From Erythrobacter tepidarius (lineage in GTDB: Bacteria; Pseudomonadota; Alphaproteobacteria; Sphingomonadales; Sphingomonadaceae), in the NCBI RefSeq assembly GCF_002155695.1, contig NZ_MUYJ01000013.1, positions 1 through 64,000 on the forward strand: a stretch of 64,000 bases of DNA, given 5' to 3'. Shown here piece after piece: positions 38,193 through 47,308 of this stretch (positions are counted from its first letter, which is position 1; each line of letters opens with the position of its first letter). The notes below the pieces were generated by a model. It did no database searches, was not told the DNA's origin, and saw only the letters and a program-made list of their open reading frames with translations. A program made the position numbers and the translations under genes.

Positions 38193-38639
38193 TCAGCCGC
38201 CGCGGCTCTTGTCGCTGCTCTCGATCTCGGCGAGAAGGGCAGCCCGGTCACGCTCGACCAGCGCAAGCAGCGCGGTGCGGAAGCTGTCCTTGCGGGCATC
38301 TACCAGCTTCTCGATCGCCTTGGCATTGGTTTCGCACCAGCCCTGACGCGAGCCGCTGGCCACATCCTCATTCGTCAGCACGCGGCGCGACTGGAGCGCC
38401 TTGCCGACCTGAGCGACGCGCTCGACCGTGAGCGAGGCGGTCCAGCGGCAGGCGAGCGTGCTCGGACGGCCAGCCACGCCGGCTGCGCCGACCTGGGTGG
38501 TCTCGATCGACACCACGCCCTTGTAATCGGCCGCAATCGGCCCGCTCGCGTGATCGATCACGACTTCATGTTCGAGTGCGAGCGCCGGCGAAGCCAGAGC
38601 GCACGCCGCCAGCGCACCCGCGCAAGCAAGCTTTTTCAT
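38193..38639 (-). CDS. Secreted protein of unknown function
   Basis: A 148-residue protein with a signal peptide (ACAGALAACALASPALA, cleavage after about residue 21). The mature part has two Cys (about 64 and 102), likely to form a disulfide in the periplasm, and a helical C-terminus. I recognise no named family. The ATG at 38639 has AGGAG seven bases upstream, which decides the start over a TTG six bases earlier. It forms its own unit, with a terminator at 38130-38167. Confidence 0.75.
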   Translation of the reverse strand: MKKLACAGALAACALASPALALEHEVVIDHASGPIAADYKGVVSIETTQVGAAGVAGRPSTLACRWTASLTVERVAQVGKALQSRRVLTNEDVASGSRQGWCETNAKAIEKLVDARKDSFRTALLALVERDRAALLAEIESSDKSRGG

Positions 38640-38793
38640 TATCAATCTCCTGCCTTATCCCGGCCGTCGGATGCGGCCGTTTGAAAGCCAAGGATAACAG
38701 CCACGAGGGGCGATCCCAAGCGCGAATTGTGTCCATTTACCGCAGGCAAGAAACGCAATGCTCTGAAAACTGCACGATGTGCAGGCAAGCGAA

Positions 38794-39414
38794 TCAATAG
38801 CCCATCAGGCTCATCACTTCCTTGCGGCTGCGGTCATCGTCCATGAAACAACCGAGAATCCGGCTGGTGACCATTTCCACGCCGTGGGTCTTGACGCCGC
38901 GCCCCGTCATGCAGCCGTGCTGCGCCTGGATCACCACGGCGACGCCATGTGGTTCAAGATTATCCCAGATGCACTGCGCGACCTCGGCCGTCAGGCGCTC
39001 CTGAATTTGCAGGCGATGGGCAAAGCCGTGCAGCACCCGGGCCAGCTTGGAAATGCCGACGACCTTCTTGTTGGGCAGATAGGCGATCGAGGCCTTGCCG
39101 ATGATCGGCGCCATGTGGTGTTCGCAATGCGACTGGAAGGGGATGTCCTTGAGCAGCACGATCTCGTCATAGCCGCCCACTTCCTCGAATTGGCGGGTAA
39201 GGTGGATCGCCGGATCCTCGCGATAGCCCACGCAATATTCGAGCCACGCGCGTCCGACCCGCTTGGGCGTGTCGCGCAAGCCTTCGCGTGACGGATCATC
39301 ACCCGCCCATTCGATCAGCGTGCGGATCGCATCCTGAACATGCGGCGGCACATCGGGCTTGCCGAGCGGATTGTCCGGATCGAACTCGTCATCATGCGCG
39401 CAAACGTAATTCAT
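38794..39414 (-). CDS. folE: GTP cyclohydrolase I
   Basis: A 206-residue enzyme of the first step of folate synthesis. The zinc and catalytic residues are in SHCEHHMAPIIGKA near residue 113, and GCMTGRGVKTHG near residue 165 is typical. Length and ending (RKEVMSLMGY) are standard. It is a single-gene unit. The upstream gap (39415-39636) shows nothing I can identify beyond the start of the next gene. Confidence 0.96.
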   Translation of the reverse strand: MNYVCAHDDEFDPDNPLGKPDVPPHVQDAIRTLIEWAGDDPSREGLRDTPKRVGRAWLEYCVGYREDPAIHLTRQFEEVGGYDEIVLLKDIPFQSHCEHHMAPIIGKASIAYLPNKKVVGISKLARVLHGFAHRLQIQERLTAEVAQCIWDNLEPHGVAVVIQAQHGCMTGRGVKTHGVEMVTSRILGCFMDDDRSRKEVMSLMGY

Positions 39415-39636
39415 TCTGTCTGGTCTTTCTCATCCTATCGGCATGAAGCCCGATCAGCTCCAAGCCACGCCAGCCGTCGATCCGGCAACTTCTCAACCGT
39501 CAAAAGCGCCTGATGTTCCGCAGGCTTTGCCAGACGATGCGCCGATTGCGCCGGCGCTGCCAAGCTGCATATTACGCCATTTATGCCAGTATAGGCACAG
39601 TGCATCCCTTTCGCGCCGGAAAAAAGGACACGCCCC

Positions 39637-40026
39637 TTGCCCAGCCCGAGCGCCGCCGAGTTCGAACAGCAGGCGCGCAAGGTATTGCGCGGCTTGCCGC
39701 AGCCATTCCGAGACCATCTCAAGGATGTGGTGCTGCAAGTCGCGGAGTTCGCCAGCGCCGAACAGCTCGCCTCTGTCGGTATGGAGGATCCCTACGAACT
39801 GACCGGCTTGTATGAAGGCATCGCCCTGCCCGAGCAATCGCAATGGGATCACGAGCGCATGCCGCCGATCATCAGTCTGTTCCGCCAGCCGCTGCTGGCC
39901 GAGATGGCGGAGACCGGCGTGGGCTTTGCCGAGCTGGTGCGGCACGTGGTGATCCACGAGGCCGGGCATCACTTCGGCCTTTCCGACGAAGACATGGACG
40001 CGCTCGAGAGGAGCGTGGAGGACTAG
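39637..40026 (+). CDS. Zincin-like metallopeptidase family protein
   Basis: A 129-residue protein with the zinc motif HEAGHHFG near residue 106 (HExxH). This matches the short bacterial metallopeptidase family often called DUF1025 or zincin-like type 1. The start is a TTG at 39637 with AAGGAC about 8 bp upstream; no ATG gives a sensible N-terminus. Its substrate is unknown. Confidence 0.8.
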   Translation: MPSPSAAEFEQQARKVLRGLPQPFRDHLKDVVLQVAEFASAEQLASVGMEDPYELTGLYEGIALPEQSQWDHERMPPIISLFRQPLLAEMAETGVGFAELVRHVVIHEAGHHFGLSDEDMDALERSVED

Positions 40027-40050
40027 CGCTGCACCCGGCCTGCGGGGAAT

Positions 40051-40197
40051 CGGTGCCATAGGCACCGCAAGGGCGAACGCCTGCCCGCCCGTCAGGCCGC
40101 CCTCCCGGAGGCTATCGGGAAGCGATTTGCCGGGAGGGAGAACGACTCCAGAACCAACAAGGCCCGCCGCCTCTTGCGCGGTAGCGGGCCTTGTTGG
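40051..40197. repeat. Hairpin-rich non-coding region upstream of tRNA-Arg duplication
   Basis: Three perfect inverted repeats follow the metallopeptidase gene: 40051-40067 (7-bp arms), 40100-40138 (9-bp arms) and 40154-40197 (14-bp arms). The last ends at a partial copy of the tRNA-Arg 3' end. None has a good T-tract. Together with the sequence to 40336 this is a stack of stem-loops without a gene, about 310 bp long. Confidence 0.7.
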
Positions 40198-40213
40198 CGC
40201 ACCCGAAAGGATT
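40194..40213 (-). repeat. Duplicated 3' end of tRNA-Arg (attachment-site-like)
   Basis: These 20 bases repeat 40333-40352 exactly, which covers the tRNA-Arg 3' end including the CCA complement. The two copies are 139 bp apart, and each is followed (on the minus strand) by a hairpin of similar sequence. This is the pattern left by integration at a tRNA 3' end, or a decayed tandem tRNA copy. Confidence 0.65.
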
Positions 40214-40296
40214 GCCTCGCTCACTGCGTTCGCTCGTCGTCTTCGGCGGCGTTGCCGCCTCCGACTCCGAACGGGTCCAAATCTTCCTGAGTAGAA

Positions 40297-40333
40297 CCAA
40301 AAAGCCCGCCCCTCTGGCGAGGAGCGGGCTTTT
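40297..40333 (-). terminator. Terminator of tRNA-Arg
   Basis: Left arm 40297-40309 and right arm 40324-40336 are complementary over 13 bp, the right arm running into the CCA of the tRNA. On the minus strand the stem ends in TTTTTGG and a T-rich tail. Confidence 0.7.
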
Positions 40334-40410
40334 TGGCGCACCCGAAAGGATTCGAACCTCTGACCCCCAGATTCGTAGTCTGGTGCTCTATCCAGCTGAG
40401 CTACGGGTGC
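40334..40410 (-). tRNA. tRNA-Arg (anticodon ACG)
   Basis: A 77-nt cloverleaf on the minus strand. The acceptor stem GCACCCG pairs with CGGGTGC, the anticodon loop is CTACGAA with ACG at 40376-40374, the T-arm is GGTTCGAATCC, and CCA is encoded. A34 would be converted to inosine by TadA. A terminator follows, and a second copy of its last 20 bases lies 139 bp away. Confidence 0.97.
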
Positions 40411-40470
40411 GCTCTGGAGCGGCGCACTTAGGGGGGCCGGCCATGCTTGGCAAGGGGCTTTTGCGGCAAA

Positions 40471-40911
40471 TTAGCGATTTTGGAACAGCCGCGCGGCCAG
40501 CATCACATCGAGCGGCGGCATCTCCAGCGCCAGCACCTCGGGCGGCGTGAACCAGCCAATCGCCCCGCCTTCCAGCGCCGCCGGTTCGCCGTGCCAGCCG
40601 CCGACGATGTAAAGCAGAATGACAATCTGCCGCCCCGCCTCCGGCATCCGGCTTTCCGCAAAGCCAACCGGTGTCAGCGTGGCCGGATCGCAGCGGATAC
40701 CAAGCTCCTCCTGGAGCTCGCGGATCAGACATTGGGAAGGAATTTCATCGGGTTCCACCTTGCCGCCGGGGAACTCCCAGAGGCCCGCGTGGGGCTTGCC
40801 CGGCGGGCGCTGATGCATCAGCCACCGCCCGTCACCGCGCTGCAAGGCCCCGGCCACAACCGCGATCCAGCCCGAGGCCGCGTCGGAATTTTTTCCATCG
40901 CTCGTCTGCAC
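40471..40911 (-). CDS. Nudix hydrolase, MutT-like (8-oxo-dGTP diphosphatase)
   Basis: A 146-residue protein with a complete Nudix box, GGKVEPDEIPSQCLIRELQEELGI (GX5EX7REUXEEXGU) near residues 49-71. The LWEFPGGK lead-in is typical of MutT enzymes that clean oxidised dGTP from the nucleotide pool. It lies 60 bp after tRNA-Arg on the same strand and is divergent from the Flp pilin gene. Confidence 0.9.
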   Translation of the reverse strand: MQTSDGKNSDAASGWIAVVAGALQRGDGRWLMHQRPPGKPHAGLWEFPGGKVEPDEIPSQCLIRELQEELGIRCDPATLTPVGFAESRMPEAGRQIVILLYIVGGWHGEPAALEGGAIGWFTPPEVLALEMPPLDVMLAARLFQNR

Positions 40912-40982
40912 GATAATCTTTTCTTAACCCGCCGGCCCGATTCTCGACCCTGTCAGGACGCAATTAGACAGGTGCTCCCAAG

Positions 40983-41165
40983 ATGTTGAAAGCCTTTCTC
41001 AGGACCATGAAGGACGACACGTCTGGCGCCACCGCCGTCGAATACGGCCTGATCGTTGCTCTCATCGTGCTCGCCATGCTGGTTTCGATGCAGCTCGTTG
41101 CAAGCGAAACGCTCGAAATGTGGGGCCACGTTGAGGACAAGTCGCTGGAGGCCATGGGTGCCTGA
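40983..41165 (+). CDS. flp: Flp-family type IVb pilin (first copy)
   Basis: A 60-residue prepilin with leader, the processing site SGATAVEYGLI near residue 19 (Gly before Ala, then the Flp-type TAVEYGL) and a single hydrophobic helix. It would be a structural subunit of Tad pili, used for surface attachment. No tad/cpa assembly genes are in the window. TTAACC at 40924-40929 resembles half a CtrA box. The second pilin follows 121 bp downstream. Confidence 0.9.
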   Translation: MLKAFLRTMKDDTSGATAVEYGLIVALIVLAMLVSMQLVASETLEMWGHVEDKSLEAMGA

Positions 41166-41286
41166 CGGAGCCGCAAAACAATCGGCAGTTAGGAATTTCT
41201 CAATAGCTTCCACTTAACCAGAGACACACCGGGCCGGGCCAAGCGGAACGGTATGGGTACCGAAGACCGAAACCAGGAGACTACCA

Positions 41287-41472
41287 ATGACCTTCATCAA
41301 GAAGCTTTTCCGTGACGAAGCTGGCGCTACCGCCATCGAATACGGCCTGATCGCCGCGCTCATCGCCGTGGCCGCCATCGTCGGCATGCAGGCTCTGGGT
41401 GACAGCCTCGACACCACCTTCAACAACGTCAGCGACGAGCTGAACGCCAACAACACCACCCCGAACGCGTAA
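41287..41472 (+). CDS. flp: Flp-family type IVb pilin (second copy)
   Basis: A 61-residue prepilin with the site AGATAIEYGLI near residue 13 and a single hydrophobic helix, followed by an Asn-rich tail. It has AGGAGA about 6 bp before the ATG. It is closer to the standard Flp1 sequence than the upstream copy. TTAACC at 41214-41219 is again half a CtrA box. A strong terminator follows at 41497-41525. Confidence 0.92.
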   Translation: MTFIKKLFRDEAGATAIEYGLIAALIAVAAIVGMQALGDSLDTTFNNVSDELNANNTTPNA

Positions 41473-41496
41473 GCGGTTCAGGGACTGTAAAGGCAG

Positions 41497-41525
41497 GCGG
41501 CGGAGGGAAACCTCCGCCGCTTTTT
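41497..41525 (+). terminator. Terminator of the flp genes
   Basis: A perfect 10-bp stem (41497-41506 with 41511-41520), a GAAA tetraloop and a TTTTT tail at 41521-41525: an intrinsic terminator. Confidence 0.93.
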
Positions 41526-41533
41526 GTTTGTCG

Positions 41534-41692
41534 GGTTCGCTGGCGCGAACCGCAGACCCCCCGCCCCGCCTCCCCACCCGGCCACCATAGCCTGATGGTA
41601 TCATTGGTGGCCGGGTGGGGAGGCGGGGCGGGGGGTCTGCGCCACCGAAGGTGGCACGAAAACAAGAACACGAGGCGGGGTGGGGGGTCTGC
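41534..41692. repeat. 37-bp perfect inverted repeat with flanking hairpins and a partial third arm
   Basis: Arms 41551-41587 and 41605-41641 are perfect reverse complements over 37 bp with a 17-base centre. One strand is C-rich and the other is G-rich with several runs of three or more G. A 7-bp hairpin (41534-41551) lies directly before and a 6-bp hairpin (41641-41655) directly after. A 21-base copy of the right arm with one change lies at 41672-41692, offset 52 bp. The stretch has no coding signal. It may be a mobile or regulatory repeat, or an extended terminator between flp and the M48 gene. Confidence 0.8.
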
Positions 41693-41717
41693 ATCGCGCG
41701 TCAGCGCAATCAAAAAG

Positions 41718-43196
41718 CTAACGCGCGCGCACCACGATCTTGACTTTCTGGCCCGGCACCAGCGCTTCTCCGGCGCGCATACCGTTGAGCACGAGGAAGC
41801 GTTCCTCCTGCGCGCTCGGAAAAGCCATGCGCCGGGCGAGGCTCGCCACGGTGTCGCCGCGCGCCACTGTCACCACCTGGAGCTTCTTCGGCACCACCGC
41901 TTCGGCCTCGGCCGGGGTGATGCGGCGCATCGACTGGAACATCGAATTGAAGGTGCCTGCGCGGCCCGCAGGTGCGACCGCGGTGAAGTGATAGGCCCTA
42001 TCGCGCGCGAATTCATAGGCGAAGACCACCACATCGACCTGCGAATTGCCATTGTTGACCCGCGCCACGCCATAGGCGGCCGGCAGGCCGTTGACCGTGG
42101 TGCGCTCCATCTGCGCCGGAGCAAGATTGCGGTTCTGCCCGCCCAGCGCGGCGAACTGCTGGCGGACATAGGTGTCGAGATTGCCGTTATAAGCCGCCAG
42201 CGTCATCTGCGCCTGCCCGCCTTGGCCCTGAATGCTCACCGCACGGGTGCCGTTGACCATGAAAAAGCCCTGCGGCGCGGTGAAGGCGAGGCGCAGCTCG
42301 GGATGGATGAAGCTGCTGCCTTCGATCACGCCCTGCGCCGGATCGTCGCCATAAAGCAGACCGTCGATCCGGGTGAGAAAGATGTCGCGATTGGTGACAC
42401 CACCGGTCGCAGTGCCGGCCTTGGCCAGCGCGGTCTGCACCCGGCTGGCGGGATCGGGGTGGGTCGAGGCCCATTCGGGCACGCTGGCATTGCGCCCTGC
42501 AAGCCGGGCATCGAGCGCGTTCTGCGCGGCGAGGCTCGCCAGCACGGTCGCCATCGCGCGGCGATCATAGCCTGCACGGCCGAGATACTGGATTCCCAGC
42601 TCATCCGCCTGGAGCTCCTGCTTGCGCGAGAAGCGCAAGGTGAGCAGCTGCGAGCCCTCCAGGAAGGTGCGCGACAGGGTGCTGCCGAGCTGCGAATCGC
42701 CCAGCAGGATCGACGAGCCGATCGCCCCCAGCACGCCGAGGATCGAATTGCGCTGCGCTGCCTTCTGCCGCCGCTGGCTATGGCGGGCGGCGACATGGCC
42801 GACCTCATGGCCCAGCACCGCGGCCAGTTCCGCCTCGTTGTTCATCAAGGTGACCAGCTGGCGGGTGGTGTAGATATAGCCGCCCGGCACCGCGAAGGCA
42901 TTGTGCACCGGCGAATTGAGCAGGCTGACGGTAAAGGCCTCGCGGGCATTGCCGAGACCCGATTGCACCGCGATGTTCTTGCCCACCTGCTCGACATAGG
43001 CGGCGTGGGGGCCCGTCATCGCGCCGCCGAATTCGGCAAGAAACTGGGGATGATACTGCGCCCCCATCTGCGCTTCCTGCGGCGTGATCGCGCTGCCGGG
43101 CCGCGGCGTCTGCGCCGCAACCGCGGCTCCCACCGAACCCGCCAGGGCGAGCGCGGCCGCGCCGAGCGCGAACTGCCTGCGTGAAAATCGTGCCAT
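41718..43196 (-). CDS. M48-family metalloprotease with Tat-type signal and C-terminal LysM-like region
   Basis: A 492-residue exported protein. The signal contains FSRRQFALG, which fits a Tat leader, then a hydrophobic stretch ending in AVAA. The zinc protease motif HEVGHVAARHS lies near residue 130, with the third-ligand Glu region downstream (KQELQADELG). The C-terminus (about 440-492) resembles a LysM fold (VARGDTVASLARRM ... LVPGQKVKI). This is the BepA/LoiP-type family that assembles or clears outer-membrane proteins. It is alone on its strand here, 86 bp downstream of accA. Confidence 0.87.
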   Translation of the reverse strand: MARFSRRQFALGAAALALAGSVGAAVAAQTPRPGSAITPQEAQMGAQYHPQFLAEFGGAMTGPHAAYVEQVGKNIAVQSGLGNAREAFTVSLLNSPVHNAFAVPGGYIYTTRQLVTLMNNEAELAAVLGHEVGHVAARHSQRRQKAAQRNSILGVLGAIGSSILLGDSQLGSTLSRTFLEGSQLLTLRFSRKQELQADELGIQYLGRAGYDRRAMATVLASLAAQNALDARLAGRNASVPEWASTHPDPASRVQTALAKAGTATGGVTNRDIFLTRIDGLLYGDDPAQGVIEGSSFIHPELRLAFTAPQGFFMVNGTRAVSIQGQGGQAQMTLAAYNGNLDTYVRQQFAALGGQNRNLAPAQMERTTVNGLPAAYGVARVNNGNSQVDVVVFAYEFARDRAYHFTAVAPAGRAGTFNSMFQSMRRITPAEAEAVVPKKLQVVTVARGDTVASLARRMAFPSAQEERFLVLNGMRAGEALVPGQKVKIVVRAR

Positions 43197-43282
43197 GATC
43201 AGTCCCTTGTCCTTCGCCGGCTCCCTTCCGATCTCAACCTATCCGGAAACCCGCTCGCGGCAAGGGTGTGGCAAGCGAAAGA

Positions 43283-44227
43283 TTAACCGCCGATGGCGAG
43301 GAAGCGCTCCTCGCGCTGGGCGATCAGCGTGGCGCCGTCCTTGCCGGAAAGGAGATCGATCTCCTCGGTCAGCGCCTGGCCAAGCATCCGCGCGGCTGCC
43401 ACCGGATCGCGATGGGCCCCGCCAACCGGCTCCTTGACGATGCGGTCAATCACGTTGGCGCGCTTGAGATGCTGGGCGGTGATCTTCATCGCCTGCGCCG
43501 CTTCCGGGGCCTTCTCGCTGGTGCGCCACAGAATCGAGGCGCAGCCTTCCGGGCTGATCACCGAATAGACCGCATGCTCGAGCATCAGCACCCGGTTGGC
43601 GCTGGCAAGCGCGACCGCGCCGCCCGATCCGCCCTCGCCAACGATCGCGGCGACCATCGGCACCGGCAGGGCAAGGCACGCCTCGGTCGCGCGGGCGATG
43701 GCTTCGGCCTGCCCGCGCTCCTCCGCCTCGATTCCGGGGAAAGCCCCCGAGGTGTCAACCAGCGTGACCACCGGCAGGCCGAATCGGCCCGCCAGTTCCA
43801 TCAGGCGGATCGCCTTGCGATAGCCCTCGGGCTTGCCCATGCCGAAATTGTGGGCGATGCGGCTCTGCGTGTCATGGCCCTTCTCGTGGCCGATCAGCAT
43901 CACCCGCCGTCCGTTGAGCATGGCGAATCCGCCCATGATCGCCGGATCATCGGCATAGAGCCGGTCTCCGCCCAAGGGCATGAAATCGCTGAAGGCATGG
44001 GCGACATAGTCGCGGAAATGGGGCCGCTGCGGATGGCGCGCGACCTGGGTCTTCTGCCACGGGGTGAGCGAGGCATAGGTGCTGGCGAGCAGTTCGGTGC
44101 TCTTGGCCTCTAGCCGGGCAATTTCTTGCGCCACATCCACATCATGCAGCGCGTTGACGCTGCGCAACTGGGCGATGCGATCTTCCAGCTGGGCGACCGG
44201 CTTCTCGAAATCGAGATAGGAAATCAT
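43283..44227 (-). CDS. accA: Acetyl-CoA carboxylase carboxyltransferase subunit alpha
   Basis: A 314-residue subunit that, with AccD, transfers the carboxyl group to acetyl-CoA to make malonyl-CoA. The biotin/CoA site region contains [18 protein letters not shown] near residue 150, and the central [17 protein letters not shown] is typical. It lies 10 bp downstream of xerD, so the two may be cotranscribed. Confidence 0.95.
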   Translation of the reverse strand: MISYLDFEKPVAQLEDRIAQLRSVNALHDVDVAQEIARLEAKSTELLASTYASLTPWQKTQVARHPQRPHFRDYVAHAFSDFMPLGGDRLYADDPAIMGGFAMLNGRRVMLIGHEKGHDTQSRIAHNFGMGKPEGYRKAIRLMELAGRFGLPVVTLVDTSGAFPGIEAEERGQAEAIARATEACLALPVPMVAAIVGEGGSGGAVALASANRVLMLEHAVYSVISPEGCASILWRTSEKAPEAAQAMKITAQHLKRANVIDRIVKEPVGGAHRDPVAAARMLGQALTEEIDLLSGKDGATLIAQREERFLAIGG

Positions 44228-44236
44228 GGCGCGGCG

Positions 44237-45127
44237 CTAGTCCGATGTCGCCCTAGTTGCAAGCGGGTGGCGGGAATTGACCAGCGCCACCAGCCGCGCG
44301 GCATCGACATGGGTGTAGATCTGCGTGGTGGAAATATCGGCATGGCCGAGCAGCGTCTGGAGCACGCGCAGATCTGCTCCGCCCTCGAGCAGATGGGTGG
44401 CAAAGGCATGGCGCAGCACGTGCGGGCTGATGCGCGCGGGATCAAGCCCGGCGCGGACCGCCAGCGCCTTCAAGAGCTGGAACAGCCGCACGCGGGTGAG
44501 ATGCGGCACCTTGCCTTTCGAGGGAAACAGGTAACGCGAGGCCGGCGCGCCCGGACGCACGGCCAGCCAGCGTGACAAGGCCGCCAGCGCACGCGCACCG
44601 ACCGGCACCAGCCGGGTCGTTCCACCCTTGCCGGCGATGGTGAGGAAGGGCGCATCGCGCGGCACCGCGACGAGTGGCAGGCCCACCAGTTCCGAGGCGC
44701 GCAGGCCCGAACCGTAGAGCAGCTCGATCAGCGCGAGCGTGCGCACCGCCTGCGGCTCCTCGCCCGCCGCTTCCAGCTCGGCGCGGGCGAACAGCGCCGC
44801 GATGTCGGCATGTCCGAGCACCTTGGGCAGCGGGCGGCGGGCGCGCGGCGCAGGCAGCGCGCCCGAGGGATCGTCGGCGCGCCAGCCCTCGTCGATTGCA
44901 AAGCCGAAAAACTGCCTGATCGCCGAGGCCTTGCGGGCCACGCTGGCCGGCGCGAGCGCGCCCCACGCTTGCGCGAGGCGGGCAACGGCATCGCGGTCTG
45001 CCGCGGCAAGATCGCCGATCGCCTCCTCGGCCTGCGCGAGATCGCGCCGATAGGCGGCAAGCGTGTTCGCGGACGCGCCGCGCTCGGCAGCGAGCATGGC
45101 GAGGAACGCCTCGGTCGCCGCCGACAT
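44237..45127 (-). CDS. xerD: Tyrosine recombinase XerD
   Basis: A 296-residue site-specific recombinase that resolves chromosome dimers at dif with XerC. The catalytic set is visible: Arg in GSGLRASEL, Lys in [13 protein letters not shown] in [10 protein letters not shown], His in LLGHADI and Tyr in IYTHV. The ending SRHPLA is typical of XerD. Its start overlaps the stop of the preceding unknown gene by one base (TAATG). The dif site is not in the window. Confidence 0.88.
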   Translation of the reverse strand: MSAATEAFLAMLAAERGASANTLAAYRRDLAQAEEAIGDLAAADRDAVARLAQAWGALAPASVARKASAIRQFFGFAIDEGWRADDPSGALPAPRARRPLPKVLGHADIAALFARAELEAAGEEPQAVRTLALIELLYGSGLRASELVGLPLVAVPRDAPFLTIAGKGGTTRLVPVGARALAALSRWLAVRPGAPASRYLFPSKGKVPHLTRVRLFQLLKALAVRAGLDPARISPHVLRHAFATHLLEGGADLRVLQTLLGHADISTTQIYTHVDAARLVALVNSRHPLATRATSD

Positions 45128-47073
45128 TACCCGCGCGCGACCGCCTCGGCGGCGATCATCCGGGCCTCGGCCTCAAGCCCCACACGGTTCAGCGCGGCGA
45201 TGATGTGGTAGAGATGGAGCGGGGTCATTTGCTGCCAGCTCGTCCCCTGCATCCCCAGCCCCGCCAGCAGCACCACGAGTGTCGGATTGTTGACCGCCGC
45301 AGCGCGCGCGATTGCGCGGGTCCAGCGGGTCTGGCGCGCTAGATCGAAGCCGATGTCGCCCGCCAGGGCAGCGGCATCGGCCTCATCGAGACGGCCGAGG
45401 CCAGCCAGCCCGGCGACGAGGAAGGCCGACTTGCGGCTCCCGGCGCTGTCATCATCGCCAATAAAGCTTTCGACCGCGCCCTGCCCCACGCCATTGCTGC
45501 GCGGCGCCGAGAGCACGATCAGCGCCCAGCCGAGCGAACCTTCGTCCACCACGTCGCGCCAGGCCAGGGCATCGCGATCGAGTCCGGCGGCGAGCATCGA
45601 GGCAATCAGCGCCCCGGCGGCATCGGCCTGGGCGGTGTCGGCCGGAATGCGGGCGGCGGCATAGGCGGTCAGCACCCGCGCGCCATAGCCATCACCCCCG
45701 CCGATGGCATTGCCCGCCTCCCACAGCCGCTGCATCGCCGCGATGCGCACCGCGGGATCGCTTGCGACATAGGCCTCGCGCAGGGCGACGGCATGGCTGC
45801 GCGCCTCGCTATTGCTCACGGTGTCGGTATAGACGGCACTGTACAGGTCGATCAGTGCCTGCGCGGACAGGATCCCTTCGCGCGCGGCGCGAGAGGCAAA
45901 GGCGATGCGCTGTTCGGCAGGCAGCATCGGCAACATCGCGCCGGACCGCGCATAATAGCCGGCATCGGCGCCGCCGAGCGCAGCTTCCATCAGGTTCTCG
46001 GGCACCGGCTCGCCCAAGGCGGCGGCCAGACTGAAGCGCCATGGGGTGAGCCGTTCGACCGGCTCCCACTCGATCTGCACCGCGCGCTGGCCCCGCCCGG
46101 CCGCCCCGGCGAAGCGGCGCGCCAGGAGCACGTCGATACGCGGTGCAATCCCGCGGAACAGCGCGCGGTCCAGCTGCGAGGCGGCGAGCGCGCTTTCGCC
46201 CGCATAGGCATTGCAGATCGCCTGCAACAGCTGCCACTCGCCGTCATCGCGCGCCGAGCCTTGCAAGCGAACCGCGGGACAGGCGCCGGTGACGTCGCCC
46301 AAGCCGAGATAGGCGGTCAGCGCCTCGGCGGTGAGGGGGGGCGACCAGCTGGCGGTATCGACATCCTGCACCACCGCGCGCGCCACGGCGAATTCGCCGA
46401 TCCGGTTGAGCACGCCGACGCGCAGGGCCGCGAATTCGACCGGGTCCATCCCGAGCGGGGCGGCAAGGCGGCTGGCCAAGGCGCGGCGAAGCAAGATGTG
46501 TCCCCAGCGCGAAACCATGGGTCCGCGCGTGCCATTGAGCACGGCGCGCACCAGCTTGTCGGACTGATTGGCAAGCGTCCTCGGCGGCAGCCCGCCTTCG
46601 TCGACCGCCATCACCCCGATCCTCGTCAGCGCGCGGCGGGCGCCGGGGGGGATGTCGAACTTCGGCTTTAACCCGAGCAACTGGTCGAGCTCCTCGGTCG
46701 ACATGTTCTCCAGCTCCTCGAGGCTCGGGAGGCGAGCGAGCTCATCGCGGGTGATCGCGGGCAGCGCCGGGACATCGACAGGCACTCCGGCCGCCGTGCC
46801 GGGCAGGACAGTGCCGGGGGCCGGGATCGTCTCGGCCGTGCCGGGGCGCGGCTGCGGGGACGGCGCACCGCCCGGCGCGGGCGCAGGACGCGGCGCAGGC
46901 GTGGCGGCCGGGGTTGGCGTGGGAGCCGGGGCGGGATCATCGAACCCGGGCGGCAGGATCGATTCGGGCTTGCCCTGGGCACTCGCGAGACCAGCCAGAC
47001 CCGCCCCGCCCAGCGCGCCCGCAAGGCCAAGCGCCAGCACGCTCGCGGCAAGCCTGGCGCGCGCGGGCGTCAT
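45127..47073 (-). CDS. Exported protein of unknown function with Pro-rich linker and helical repeat region
   Basis: A 648-residue protein. A long signal peptide ([20 protein letters not shown], cleavage about residue 33) is followed by a Pro/Ala-rich linker of about 75 residues and then a long alpha-helical region, without cofactor or catalytic motifs, which looks like a helical solenoid. I recognise no family. The ATG at 47073 overlaps the stop of a small membrane protein gene as ATGA, and its stop overlaps xerD by one base. It is likely periplasmic or cell-wall linked, by inference. Confidence 0.7.
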   Translation of the reverse strand: MTPARARLAASVLALGLAGALGGAGLAGLASAQGKPESILPPGFDDPAPAPTPTPAATPAPRPAPAPGGAPSPQPRPGTAETIPAPGTVLPGTAAGVPVDVPALPAITRDELARLPSLEELENMSTEELDQLLGLKPKFDIPPGARRALTRIGVMAVDEGGLPPRTLANQSDKLVRAVLNGTRGPMVSRWGHILLRRALASRLAAPLGMDPVEFAALRVGVLNRIGEFAVARAVVQDVDTASWSPPLTAEALTAYLGLGDVTGACPAVRLQGSARDDGEWQLLQAICNAYAGESALAASQLDRALFRGIAPRIDVLLARRFAGAAGRGQRAVQIEWEPVERLTPWRFSLAAALGEPVPENLMEAALGGADAGYYARSGAMLPMLPAEQRIAFASRAAREGILSAQALIDLYSAVYTDTVSNSEARSHAVALREAYVASDPAVRIAAMQRLWEAGNAIGGGDGYGARVLTAYAAARIPADTAQADAAGALIASMLAAGLDRDALAWRDVVDEGSLGWALIVLSAPRSNGVGQGAVESFIGDDDSAGSRKSAFLVAGLAGLGRLDEADAAALAGDIGFDLARQTRWTRAIARAAAVNNPTLVVLLAGLGMQGTSWQQMTPLHLYHIIAALNRVGLEAEARMIAAEAVARG

Positions 47074-47270
47074 TGCGCGGCTCCTGGCAGGACGATCTCC
47101 TGCGCGATCGGGCGGATCTCTTCCTCGCCGCCATCGAACCAGGCCAGCGCCGCCAGCACCAGCGCGATCATCGCGCCGATTGCCGCCCGCCGTCCCGGCA
47201 GGCGCACGGACCGCGCCGGTTCGCGCGCGAGAATCTGCCGGGCCGGCGAGGGACGGGATAGGTTTGCCAT
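47070..47270 (-). CDS. Small single-span membrane protein of unknown function
   Basis: A 66-residue protein with a basic N-terminus, one membrane segment (AAIGAMIALVLAALAWF, about residues 29-46) and a short acidic tail. It overlaps the 648-residue protein gene by ATGA, so the two are coupled and may act together. I recognise no family. It is divergent from aroK. Confidence 0.65.
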   Translation of the reverse strand: MANLSRPSPARQILAREPARSVRLPGRRAAIGAMIALVLAALAWFDGGEEEIRPIAQEIVLPGAAQ

Positions 47271-47308
47271 ATTGCACGCGCCCTAGCCCATCTATAGGCC
47301 ATGCGGCA

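Noticed and set aside
40154-40352. A CRISPR-like pair of repeats
   Set aside because: Only two copies exist, and they match the tRNA-Arg 3' end, so this is a tRNA duplication and not a CRISPR array.
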